Positions 46,751-58,346 are shown, counted from the stretch's first letter. The stretch is DNA of 64,000 nucleotides from Udeniomyces pyricola (GCA_039545295.1 BCIK01000003.1:434001-498000); one strand, 5' to 3'. Notes: generated by a model from the letters alone, not told the origin. Numbers and translations: made by a program.

Positions 46751-48296
46751 ATGAACTGCCTTGCTCTTCCTAACCGCCGCGCCCACTCATCACGCCTGCA
46801 CTCAATACCGGTTCGTCCAACTCCCGCTCGTCATCGACCGGTCTTGACCGTCTTCCCTCCCACGGATTCGTACTCACACCTCTGCCAACCAATCCAACCC
46901 TCCTCCTTTTCAGATCCATCGAAAACTCGTCGTTCTCGGCGATGGCGCTTGCGGCAAGACATCCCTGCTAAGCGTCTATACCAAAGGGTATTTTCCCACG
47001 TCCTACGAGCCCACAGTGTAATACACAGTTCCTCCTGCACTTTGACCGTCTCTTTGCTGCTACAGGTTTCCCTTCCTAACAAACGCAAGTAAAACTGACT
47101 GGCGGTCTCCTACGTTTGGGCTATTGAGGTTCGAAAACTATGTCTCCGAGTGTCGAGTCGACGGGAAGCTCGTCGAGCTCAGTCTGTGGGATGTGAGTAC
47201 TAAGTCGACCATATTGTTTGGTTCTCACTTGTCCCAATTCCCCCTTCTGACGGACTTTGCTGATGATGCTTTGTCATCTCGACACTTTTCCTTTGGTCAG
47301 ACAGCCGGTTGGTAGTCAAGCTTCTTGTGTACAATGCGGCCGTACCTTTGCCTGCTGCACCACCCGACTGAATTCAAACCCTTTTATCGTCCTTAACGAT
47401 TCGGTCATCGTTGCTCAATATTCAATCGTAACCTCTAGGCCAAGAAGAGTTTGATCGTTTAAGATCCCTCTCATATGCTGATACTCACGTCATCATGTGT
47501 TGCTTCTCGGTGAGTACCAAAACGGTCGTGCTCCGGACGCACCAACCCATTTCGAACGAGAGCCAGCCCACTGAACGCCTGGCTGTGGTATGATGGTTAC
47601 TCCGTATATATCCAGGTGGACTCACCGGTATCGTTAGAAAACGGTTAGTCTTCCGTTCTGTTCAAAATTTTCTCTTCACGCGAGTCGAGACTTTTCAAAT
47701 GGCGCGGCTCGCGTAGTCTCTTCGTAGCATCATCCCACTGACATGGATCCCCAATTCCGCAGTCGAAACCAAGTGGATACCCGAGATCAACATGCATTGT
47801 CCCGGTGTCAAGTTTGTCCTCGTCGGTGAGCATCGGCATTCTTGGTCGCGATTGATCCCTCGTGCTCGGTATATGACTGATCTGATTGATGGTGGATGAT
47901 GCTTCGCGCTGTAGCTCTCAAATGTGACCTTCGGGAAACTCCACAACCAAAGCATGCTCCGGTGTCATACGAAGAGGGGCTCGAGCTGGCAAAGCGTGTT
48001 AAGGCTAGTCGTTACTTAGGTGAGACTGCTAGTCAAACAGTTCGATATCTTGGTGACGCAGGACTGATGCAAACCGATACCTCTCATGATACACCCCGCC
48101 CGTCTACATCTACCATCCACTCCGGCACGCTCTCAATTGCCCTCTGTGTATCAACCTAGAATGCTCGGCCAAGCACAATCGGGGTGTCGCCGAGGCGTTC
48201 GATGTGACGACCCAAGTTGCACTGTCTTCCAAAGCCCGCGGAGGCCAAGGCAGGCCAGACCGGGGGAAACGCAATCACGCTTGCGTCTTGATGTAG
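46751..48296 (+). CDS. RHO3: Rho3-type small GTPase
   Basis: Small GTPase of polarised growth and exocytosis, membrane-anchored by prenylation. Nine exons: 46751-46810, 46914-47017, 47129-47192, 47301-47307, 47439-47509, 47616-47643, 47763-47825, 47915-48019, 48160-48296; 212 residues with all phases consistent. G1 is [19 protein letters not shown], switch I YEPTVFENY, G3 [19 protein letters not shown], the Rho-type insert region follows [10 protein letters not shown], and G5 is ECSAKHNRG. The tail is basic ([11 protein letters not shown]) with a CVLM CAAX box. The stretch [14 protein letters not shown] and the overall pattern match Rho3 better than Rho1 or Rho2. G3 is assembled from three exons, the middle one 7 nt. 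The N-terminal exon adds about 20 residues before the GTPase fold. Confidence 0.93.
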
Positions 48297-49118
48297 AGGC
48301 ATCATGCATCGTACGGACGATCATGATCAAGGAGGTTGTTGCTTGTCACGCTCCCAGCTTGTCTGGTATATCTTTGCTTCATGGGCTTGACTGACTTGCG
48401 TGCTCGCGGTCAAGTCCTCATTCGTTCTCTTTTTATCCCCAGCATGTTTCGTTTTACGCAAATACACCTGCATGAGCGCCGTCGTTCTGATTAGCTGTAG
48501 TTATAAAGGATTCCCTTTGATTTTTCTGCCTCGTTTCGTTCTGTTTTACTACTCCCCCTTACGTACCTCTAATCATTTGTTGACGATTTCACGACGCTTC
48601 GTATCGGTTCACTCACGCAATATTTGTGCAAGATCGTTGGTGCACCCATGCAGTCTCGTCTGTCACTGCAGCCAGTCCTCGGGCGAGTCGAAGCGGCATG
48701 GACGTCAGTCTAGGACAGTCCTAGCCGGCCTGATCGAGATATCGTACCACTATTTTGTTGGTTGACCCTGGATGATCGGACGCGCCCGCGCGTGCCGAGG
48801 ACGCGTCGAGCTCAGATTGCCGTACCTGCTATGAATCACTGGGTATACCGACAGGTTGAGTTTGAGATTATAAGCCGATGGATTTTATGTAGATACACCA
48901 GGTCCGAAGATTTAGAGAAGAGTGGCTAGGATTATAATGGCGGCAGAATCACCCTTTCTTTCCGTCGGCGCAAGGTTGAAATATGTGTATATATAACAAC
49001 TCTGATCGGGTCAAATCAAGATGTCAGAACGGACCATGCGTCTCTCCAACCTGCATCTCCCGACTCCTCACATCCTCCTCCCTTAACCTTTTCCCCTTAT
49101 CCGTCCCCCTTGTCAACA
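48297..49118. other. Intergenic region between RHO3 and ERG4
   Basis: About 820 bp. Open frames across 48400-48765 have no conserved motif. Pyrimidine-rich sequence with tatatataac at about 48986-48994 lies some 130 bp before the ERG4 start and could act as its TATA element (inference). Confidence 0.45.
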
Positions 49119-49668
49119 ATGGCAAACGACGGTCTACGACAGCGCACGACCGGTCCTTCGACCGTCGTCTCCCCTGTTTCGGCTACGCCCAAACAGCCCA
49201 AGCAACACGTCCCAACCGAGGAAGGTCGACGCGCTGACCTAGCCGCTGATACTCACCACTCGTACGAGTTCGGAGGTCCCGTCGGCGTGACGGCCATGAT
49301 GTTGGGGTTCCCGCTTCTGATGTGTGAGTATGTCTTCTCAAGGGGTTCTATAAAACGAGGGTTGAGCACATCGCTGTTCGCGTTCGCGCGCGTTTCATGT
49401 CGATTTCGGGCGGCCCTCTTCTTTTCCTGTTTCCTGACCTCTGATCCGTCATCCTAACTTCATCACAGACTACCTCTGGATCTGCCTCTGGTTCTATGAT
49501 GGTACTTTTGTTCGACCGACTTCGCTTTCGACCGAGGCGATCAAACCATTCCTCCAGCAGATGGGTCGCCACGTCTACGAGGTCCGTCAGCTCGGGCCTC
49601 TCTTCCCTTTCACGTGGGACTCTGATCTATTTCCCTACTAATTTGATCGATCGACCCAACTTGAACAA

Positions 49669-49709
<41 letters not shown>

Positions 49710-52317
49710 AGGCTTATCCCACCAAGTTTGCTTGGGCTATGTACGGCGGGCTCATGGCTCAGCAGCTTGCGCTGGCTTTTATCATGCCAGGGAAGCTTCA
49801 GTATGGTGCGTTGCCCATTGATCGATTGTTTGGTCTTAAGCCGAGATGCATCTTGAAATTATGGCAGTACGCCTGCAGAACTTGATCACTGAATCCCATC
49901 TTTATCTTCTCGTTTCCCTTGTGTCTGCTCCCAATCTTGCGTCGCAAATATACAGGTCTGCCTGTGGCTTCGCTTGACTACGTGACGCTGCCCTACTTCT
50001 GCAACGCCCTCTCCTGCTTCTACACGACCCTCGTCGCCTCGGCCGCCCTTCACGTCACGGGCATCTTTCCCCTGACCCACGTTATTGACAACTTTGGTCC
50101 TCTCATGACGGTCTCCATGATTTGCGGCTTTGTTTTAAGCTTCATTGTGTACTTTGGGTGCGTCTGGTTCCACTGGGGAGGCAAGCCACTGAGGATGAGC
50201 GGCAACTTCTTCTACGACTTCTTTATGGGAGGTGAGTCCGATTTCCCTACTCGGATCTGCCGAGCCAGTGAAGATACGTGGAACTTCGACGATTCATGAA
50301 TATCAAAACTGAGTGCGTAAGGTCAAACGTGGGCGGATGGCTCACCGTTGCCTCATCTTGCTGTTCTTGCTGGTCGCATCTAGCCCCTCTCAACCCTCGC
50401 CTCGGCAAGGTTGACATCAAGGTCAGATCTCTTACCTTGTTTGATCCTTCACTCAATAAATATCGTTCAGACAAGCCAATCCACTCACCTGCGTTCCTTT
50501 TCGCTCGGTTTTTTGTTCCTTGCACCAGATGTGGCAAGAAGTCCGCATCCCTTGGGTTCTGCTCTTCCACATCGCCATCTCGGCCGCTGTCAAGCAATAC
50601 GAGACTCTCGGTTACGTCACTGCCGTACGCGTCGTCTCTTTGAATCCATCTGATTGCCTTGGTCTTGGCAGCTTCAAGGTTCATGACTTACCGTGTTGAA
50701 CGTTTTTTTTACTGGCTTCGTAGAACATGGCATTTATGGTCCTCGCTACGGGTCTTTACATCAACGCTTGCGCCAAGGGAGAAGAGTGCATCCCCCAGAC
50801 GATTGACATGATCTTTGAGAAGGACGGCTTCATGCTCACCTTCTGGAACTTTGCTGGTAAGGTCACGTCTCGCTGTGTGCCGTCGTTTCTTTGTCCAGTT
50901 GGGTTCTTCAAGCTGATTGCTACGCATTGATTTGTTCTTTTGTGCCTTAGGCGTGTGAGTGTTGCATAGTGGAGGCCTGTCGTCCTATCCCTTTGTCCTT
51001 TACCGGCGCGTATCCGTGACTGACCATCGATTTCTTGACATCTTGTGGACAACTCCGGCTATCCTGATTTCAGGCCATTCACCTACTCTTACTCGATTGT
51101 GTACCTTCACCGAACCAATCCCTCTGTCTACCGAATGTCTTGGCCAGCTGTCATCGGTGTTTACGGGTGAATGTGACCTCCCTAAAGACATCGTGGTCAA
51201 CAAGACACCTTGGGCAGTCTATGTGTCGGACCCACTAACAATGCTGTTCAACCCTTCTCCATGCAGCCTTCTTGCGACTTCTTATTACATCTTCGACACT
51301 GGTTCGTTCTAGGCCATTGGACCGAGCCCTCTCTCCTATCTTGTCTTTGCTCCCCCTTTGCCCGGATATCAACTTTCACAACTCAACATCTGTGATAGTC
51401 CACATCTTACTGACTCTCCTCCTCTTGACCCATATCCTACCTGCCAGCCATGTCGCAAAAATCCATTTTCCGTATGGAGCAGCAGGGCGAATACGTCCCG
51501 CGAGCCTCGTTCCCTCAACTTCCCTGGAGGAAGGTGACCAACCCAAAATACATCGAGACCAAGCATGGCAACAAGCTGCTCATCTCAGGATGGTGGGGGT
51601 GAGTCTTGAGCTTGAATTGGAGATACGTGTCTGCCGCGGCTTCGTCGAAGAGGGTTACTGACGCTGTGATGTTTGGTCGTGATGGTATCTGAAACACAGC
51701 TTCCTAATGAAACCTGTACGTTGATATACGTCTTCTCCGGGCTTTGCAAGATGAGACTGATCCTCAACGCTCTCATGATTGACGACTTGATTTCTGATCC
51801 TTGGTCACCCCTAGAACTACTCTGCCGAGTATGTCATCTTCATCTACCTCACTGTATCTTCAATCCATCTTTCTACCTTGCTAAGAAATACTGACTTATC
51901 CATTCCTCCCTTCTCTTCCTCCATCTCACTTTTCAGCTGGGTGCAATCTCTTACCTGGGGTCTCTGCACCGGCGCTTCAAGTCCCATCGCTTACTTCTAC
52001 CCCGTCTGGTTTTTCACCGTCCTCACCCACCGATGTGGTCGAGACTTTGAGAAATGCGCGAGGAAGTACGGCGATGATTGGAAGAGGTACACGGATGGTA
52101 CGTCTGGTTTGACGCTCTTTCTCTTTCTCTTTCCCTCTCTCTCTTGCCCTCTCCTCCCCCCCTCCTCCTCTTCTCGTTGCTTCGTGTTCTCTCATCCTCC
52201 TCGGCTGGTCTTTCTGAGACGTGGGACGGTTGCGGTGTGTTATTGGCTGATCATAGTTTGGTGTCTGTTTGGCTTGTCATAGTCGTCAAGTGGAAGTTCA
52301 TCCCCGGGGTCTACTAG
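49119..52317 (+). CDS. ERG4: C-24(28) sterol reductase, last step of ergosterol synthesis
   Basis: Reduces ergosta-5,7,22,24(28)-tetraenol to ergosterol with NADPH in the ER membrane. Fifteen exons: 49119-49323, 49469-49581, 49709-49805, 49956-50231, 50384-50421, 50529-50624, 50724-50856, 50951-50954, 51074-51166, 51267-51301, 51448-51598, 51700-51715, 51815-51828, 51937-52097, 52283-52317; 488 residues. ERG4/ERG24 family signatures: YEFGGPVGVTAMM, LPYFCNALSCFYTTL, GAPLNPRLG, AGVPFTYSYSIVYLH, ISGWWGFLMKP, ADWVQSLTWGL and the C-terminal KYGDDWKRYTD..FIPGVY. EFGG and AGVP favour ERG4 over ERG24. Many membrane segments are evident. Exons of 4, 16 and 14 nt are needed to restore conserved motifs. 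Confidence 0.95.
49670..49707 (+). repeat. (AC)n microsatellite at the 3' end of an ERG4 intron
   Basis: About 18 AC units end directly in the acceptor cag of ERG4 intron 2 (exon 3 begins 49709). A ctaat branch-like motif lies upstream near 49638. Confidence 0.9.
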
Positions 52318-54713
52318 ACTATCAGGAGCGATGAAGTTTTCACAGAGCCGGACGTGATGAACGGCTCAATCATTCAGAGAGCGACTTACAGGAAGAGAAT
52401 TGAAGACGCTGGCGAACGCGATATATGGAGGCCGAGAAGATATTATAACATGTTCAATCGTGATTTCCAGCTGGTGGCCCGACTTGCATTGATGATGCTG
52501 TCTGATATTTGATGTTCGGTAGTCTCAGTCTCCTTCAGGCGGAAACTTGCAACTTGGTGAGCTTAGTATGATGAGATCTTAAGATCTTGAGATCTCAAGA
52601 TCCTGAGATTTTGAGGGTGCATCGTTCATGATAGAATGCCCTACGTATCGTATACGTCATTATACGTACATTATGCGTCATGCATCATCTCAGGCGCCAT
52701 TGTCCGGTGCCGGCGGTACGTGCATATCAACGTGCACGTGTCCGGCTGTCCTTGCGCATTGCACAAAATTACATCAACGCGGGCGTATTAGGGCATAGGT
52801 TGCGGGTCCGTGGTCTCAAATGGAGATGCCAAGGGGAGCGCAGATCGCTTGCAAGACGCAAGACGCCCCGGGGGACGACGCCCGGGGCAGCTGGAACAGA
52901 CAGATGTCGACTTGACCGATGACGTTCGATTTATGATGCGGTCAGTCTGCAGCCGCTCCCCTCCCCCCCGCCCCCCGTCCGGTCGGTCGGACGTTTACGC
53001 ATTTCTCGGAGACAGTTAGTCAGTGTCCCATTGATGCTCGCCGGCAATATGCGAATGGCGGAGATTTGAGCGGTTATATATAGCTTTTGAGATCGATAAT
53101 GTTCGATCTGAGAAAGGTTCGCGCGCTCACGCTCTCTCGTCGATCGACGTTTGGCACGTTCGACATTTGAACTAAAGACCGGTAATCGAGAATCGTCAGT
53201 TACTCCATGAAATAGCAGCGGCGTGCGCGCGCGCCTGGGTCTGCTAACGTCTGCTTAGATATTTGATCCGCGCGCGCGTGTATAAGCGGGACCGAGTTTA
53301 CCGAGCCCGTGGCCCGTGCGCCCGTGGCCTTGGGAAAAATCGAATATTGAGTCGAGGCGGGGAAACCTTGATCAGATCTTCAGGTTAAAAGTTAAAAGGG
53401 CAGAGCAAGGTAGGCACTGAAGCGCTCATGATAAGAGATTAAGAAGAAGATCAAGAAGAAGACAATCGACAATCCGAAGCACAATGTACAGACGCTAACG
53501 TATAGGAGAAGAAGAAAACAAGTTAAGGTCAGAGTGAGTGTTATTGAGCCAGCCGGGCGTTGATGGACCGGTTGATCGGGTTGCTGCATGCATATGATCT
53601 GTTCAGTTTACGGGGGGGATGATCGACATGCATGCATACATGTGGGTCATAATGCATGAAGTGATATTGGGGCAAACAACCATATATTGCGGAGGACGAT
53701 GATCGATGCGCGCCAATGATCTCTCTATACAGTATACGTATTGGTAGCTGGTTGTGTACTAAAATCGTAGGCGGTTAGACGTTAGACAAGTTGACGGTGG
53801 CAAACAGTCATCGGCCGGGAGTGAAATTTGAAACACAAAACCGGATGGCGTGTACACGCGTGCGGTATAACGTGTAGGTCTGTTGGAAGGAAGCTGGAAG
53901 GGGAGCAAACTGCAAAGGAGCAAAGGAGACACGGAGGAGTGATTGCATGAGATTGATTCTCCGGAGAGTGGTGTTCCAGTGAAAAGGACCCGATGGAAAG
54001 GATAGGATCCATGCGTCTATAGACCATGCGACGGTGGATTAATACGTACGTGGTGACGTTGGCATCAGGCCGGCCGCACGCGCGCAGTCAAGGATCGGCG
54101 AGCCGTCGGGAGCGATGAGAACCAAACGGTAAACCTCCTTCCCTTCGAATCTCGTCTAGCTCGTCTCGTCTGGTCAAGATGTAATATCTAATTGTTGCAG
54201 GCCGACATATATGTCTTTGGATTCACACTCACCCACCACCTTGTCGTACATCTACCTACCTGCTCGACGACTGTCTCCCCCCCATCATTTGTCCCATGTC
54301 GTACGCTCCCAAGGTTCGGCTCAACTCCTCTCGCCCGTTCGATCTAGAAGCTAGAGGGCCCGCCGCAACTCCCCCTTTCTTGAGCTCGGGCCCGGCACGT
54401 CAGCGCGCTGCTGCCTTCACAAGCTCACTCCTATCTTTTCTTGCCCCCCTGCCTTCCCTTCCTTTTCTTGCCCCCCCTCCCCCCTTCCCTCTCTTGCTCC
54501 TTTAAATCGTACGCCTCCTCCCCCTGTTCGCCTTCGACATCCACCTCAACCTCACCTTCTTCTCCAACTTGACCTTGACGTTGATCCCTGCTCCACCCGA
54601 CGACGCCCTCGCCCGCAACCCCGTGCTGATCCCGCGCTGCCTTCACCCCCTTCGCACCTCCCCCGCCTCGGTCTTGCACCATCCTCTCTGCCGCTCGGGC
54701 TGATCCCCTCACC
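52318..54713. other. 2.4-kb gene-free stretch with palindromes
   Basis: No open frame with conserved motifs on either strand. Noted elements: overlapping palindromes at 52574-52602, an 8-nt inverted repeat (GCCCCGGG / CCCGGGGC) at 52865-52888, alternating CG/GC runs around 53222-53232 and 53268-53278, and a short frame (54298-54505) that is Pro/Leu-rich and may be a leader ORF of the next gene. Probably promoter and 5' leader of the gene at 54714. Confidence 0.5.
52574..52602. repeat. Overlapping perfect palindromes (AGATCTTAAGATCT and GATCTTGAGATCTCAAGATC)
   Basis: Two perfect palindromes overlap: 14 nt at 52574-52587 and 20 nt at 52583-52602. They lie about 260 bp downstream of the ERG4 stop. 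Could form a hairpin in transcripts or be a binding site; seen directly, role unknown. Confidence 0.85.
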
Positions 54714-56943
54714 ATGGTGAAATCTCTCTCCATTTCCCTCCGTTCCACCACCACCACTCCCAACAAGAAGATCTCCTCCCCTCCTTTGACTCCTCCAACG
54801 TCCAACTACTCCTCACCCGCTCCAGCTGCTCACTCAACGCTCCCCGCCTCCCCAACGTCCCCTTGCCGCTACATGACCATGGCCGCTACGTACTCCCCCG
54901 ACACCTCTCGTGTTTGGTCGACTTCCCCCACCGAACCTTCGACCCCAACCAACTACAAGACCGGCCGTCCTCTCAGCCGCAACTCTCACGCCTACCCAAC
55001 GACACCTGACTTGTCTCGAGCGACGAGCCCGACGACAGAAGAACTCGACTTTATCGCCCAGAAGCATCAAGCCGCCCTCGCCGAGGGCCATGCCTCCTCG
55101 CCTTCCTCGCCGGCGTCGCAGCAAGCCGCCCTCGGCCTCGGCCTCGGAGACCTCAAGAACATGATTGTGAAGAGCACTCGCAAGTTTTCGACCACGCCCG
55201 AGCCTAGCATCGTGCGTAGATTTGTATGGAGTGAGCGAGTGAAAGGAAGGAAGGAAGGAAGGAAGGAAGGAAGGAAGGAAAGAAAGAAAGAATGAAAGAA
55301 AGAAAGATAGAGGAAAGGCAAAAGCTGACGGCATCAATGTGCTTCTTTTGCTATCTATCTATCGGGTCTTTTCTCTCTCTCGCCTCGCTCTGTCTGCCCT
55401 TAATTCATGATACGCTCGCCTCCTTGTCCTCATCCCATTCTAGCCCTCGCATCACCACCGGGACCACCGTAGCTGCCTGTCTTCTATTACCTCGCGTCGA
55501 TCACGACCTCTTCTTTTGGCGACGTTGCTGCTTACCGCCGCGCTGTACGTACTCCTTTGATCTTCCCCGCTCAGATCCCAAACGCTACACTGCTGCCGTT
55601 GAGCCTGGGCGCCCGATACCGCGCCGGCCCTCTGATGCGCGCCTTGTCGTTCGCCTGGCCACTGCTGCCGAACACGTGAAGACTAGATGGGTGTATAGCA
55701 GTGCAGTTTTCTGATGTCTTTCTTTGCTCATTCTGGCTCCATGCATGTTTTCTTCGCATGATTCTGGTCTCATAGCGTCTACATCCTCTCCCTCCAGGCT
55801 CCAGCGGTATGTTTAGTTCTTCTTTGTTCTTCCCTTCCCCCCTCTCCTGCTGATTTCTGTGTTGCTTCCATCCTCTTCATCCATCCTGGTCTTCTTGGTC
55901 GACATTCTTACAGAGTACTCCATCGACCCTCGTGACGCTACGTCAGTTGCACAAGAACAGGCAGCAACAGCAGCCGTATGCCCGTCCGTCCCGAGCGACG
56001 CAAGCGGCCAGCAAGCTCGCGGAGTGGTCTTGGGGACCCGGCCAGGAGCTGGCGGCAGTGATCGATTATATCTCGACGGAGAGTCATGCTCTTCATCGAG
56101 ATGGTGCGAACAAGGTTGATCCTGGTACGTTGATCGGTTCTAGATGATGGTGATGGCGGACATCTTTACATTCAGAATCCTAGGAGAGGCCGACCGAGCT
56201 GAATTTCCTACCGTACTTCACTATTACCTTTTCTTACTCTCGTCCGTGTGGTTCTTTGCCACTCCAGAGCTCGTGCTTGCTTTCGACCCCTACCGTGCCA
56301 GCAACATCGAAGCCGAAATGGACGAGGTACGTCTGATCAGGATCCCTATGTAACACAACGCAACTCTTTCGCCTTCACGTCAACTCATCAAAACCTCCCT
56401 TTTCTTTTCTCTTAGATGGTCATTTCTGCATGGGACGCGCACCCTGTCGTACTTCTCGGCAAATCCTTTGCTTACGATCCTACGTCCCGATCGCTACGCA
56501 ACCAACTGAAAGCGCTCCGCATCCTGCCCGCGCCGACCTTTGTCGAGGTTGACACGCGAGCCGATGTCGATACGCTCGTGCCTGTGCTGTCGAGGCTCCT
56601 GGGCGTTGAGGCTTCGTTGGAAAGCATGCCGATCTTACTCATTGGTGGCAAGATGGTCGAGCAGCCACTGTGAGTTCCCGGTTTCTTTTTGTTTCATTCT
56701 CTCCTCTTGCTTTGAATTCATATCTTTCACTCCTTCCTATGGAGGACCTTTTGAATGCCCTCTACGTTCACGTGCTCATGCCTATGTGCGAATTCGACCT
56801 TTTTTCTCTCGTCCTTCACCTTTTGCGACTTGGCCCGTCCCAGTCAACTCTCGGAACCCGACATGAAATCCCTCATTTCCGACGCAGGAGGCTACTTTAT
56901 TCCCCCGAAAATCAAGAAGAAGATCGTCGCAAGAGTCGAATAG
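54714..56943 (+). CDS. Glutaredoxin-fold protein lacking the active-site cysteine
   Basis: Six exons (54714-55211, 55798-55806, 55914-56124, 56268-56326, 56416-56669, 56844-56943) give 376 residues. The first 165 residues are Ser/Thr/Pro-rich and disordered. The C-terminal 110 residues resemble glutaredoxin: HPVVLLGKSFAYDPTSR for the first strand and active-site turn, EVDTRADVD, a helix, then SMPILLIGGKMVE with the cis-proline. The CPYC/CxxS site is replaced by FAYD, so thiol-disulfide exchange is not expected. The tail KIKKKIVARVE is basic. The 9-nt second exon is optional for the frame. A GGAA-type tetranucleotide repeat fills part of intron 1. No name could be given; a binding or regulatory role is a guess. 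Confidence 0.78.
55239..55312. repeat. (GGAA)n/(GAAA)n tetranucleotide repeat in intron
   Basis: About eight GGAA units grade into AAAG/GAAA units inside intron 1 of the glutaredoxin-fold gene. On the minus strand it reads TTCC/TTTC and creates false open frames. Confidence 0.85.
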
Positions 56944-58346
56944 AACGGAAACCCCCCCCCCCTCCTTTTCGTTACTCCCTCTTCCTGCTTTTTTTTTTTT
57001 TGTGTTTTCTTTTTGTGTGTGTGGATATGTGTGTCTGTGTGTGTCACACACTAGTTCGCTATTCTTTCTGTTTTTTCTTCTTCTTTTTTTTTTACACCCT
57101 TCCCTCCCCATTTTCTTTCTGGACCTTGATCCAACCCGCATGTTCTTTCCCCCTCCCCCCCCATTACTCCTAACGACCCATTTCCCCCCCCCCCCCTTTG
57201 ACCCGGCGGCCCATGAGAAGAGTTTCTTTTAACTTACGGGTCTCTCTCTCTCTCTCTCTCCATATTGCATAGCTCGCGCGAGTCGTCTCTGATTTTTTTA
57301 TTTTATTTTTAGAATAGACCGAGTCTTCCCCGCTCAAATCTTATAGCATGTACTTCTGCTTTTTTTTTTTTTTTTTTTTGTTGTTCTCTCTTAAATTTTT
57401 TCTTTAAAAAAAAGGAAGACAATGACATGCGTGCATTGCATGACGCGGGAGGGGATCAAAGGTGGAATGAAATGCATAGAGATCGAACGGAAGCACACAC
57501 GAAAAAAAAAGGGACAGAGGAAAAGAAAAGAGAAGGGAAAGGAAGAAGAAAAAAAAAAAAAGGAAGAAAGAAAGCCTCTTCAAGAGGGAGGAGAAAAAAA
57601 AAAGAACAAGATGGACAAGAGATTTCGACGAACGCAAGGGAAGTTGAGAGAGGGAGAGAGTCGAAAGAGAGAGGAAAGACTAGAGAGAGAAAAAGAAAAA
57701 GAGGTTAAGCAGCTAGGACGACGACGACGACGACGACTACTAACGTAGTATGAGCTACAGAAGCAAGTGCGTGCAGGATTAACGAGACGGAAACAAAGAA
57801 AGAAGAGAAAGAAGAAGAAGAAAAAAAGATATAAAAAAAAAGGGAAGCCTGGAGAAAGTCAGGAAGGCAGGAAGGAGGGGGTATTTAGATAATCAAGAAA
57901 AGGATTGGGTTGTGAAAAGAGGGGGAAGGAGACGTGGTAAAAAGGGAAGGAGGGGGAGGGGAAATTGGGAGGAAAAAAGGGGTGACACGGGGCGCACACA
58001 CACACACAGAGTAAGAGCACGAAAGAGAACAAGAAACGGAAAGGGAAAAGGAAAGGAAGAAGGATTCCGAGGCGTATGAAGTAGGATCCGAGACGACAAG
58101 ACCTTCAAGGGGAGGGAAATATAAATAATAAAACACACGTGCGAGAGGATGGAAACAATGGGAAAAAGATAATAATAAAACCGGAAAGGGACACAAGAAA
58201 GGATATAAGAGACAGACAAAGAGATCAGAGAAGGAAAAAGAAAAAGGTAGAAAGAAAAAGAAAAAAACGAAACAAATTAGAGAGAAAGAGAAAGACCAAT
58301 GATTCCACATCCTAAACTCTCCTCACACCCTTTTCCCCCACTTTTC
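56944..58346. other. Convergent intergenic region with homopolymer tracts
   Basis: 1.4 kb between two convergent genes. The left half is T/C-rich, with T runs near 56990, 57083 and 57360 and C runs near 56953 and 57187. The right half is purine-rich. This strand switch near 57410 marks where the two 3' UTRs likely meet. No gene seen. Confidence 0.55.

Noticed and set aside
49501..49560. Possible extra intron in ERG4 after TTC TAT GAT G (gtactt)
   Set aside because: Reading through keeps the frame and gives the expected Phe-Tyr-Asp-Gly-Thr-Phe continuation.
54298..54505. 69-codon frame upstream of the glutaredoxin-fold gene
   Set aside because: Pro/Leu-rich, out of frame with the gene at 54714 and without splice sites joining them; at most a leader ORF.
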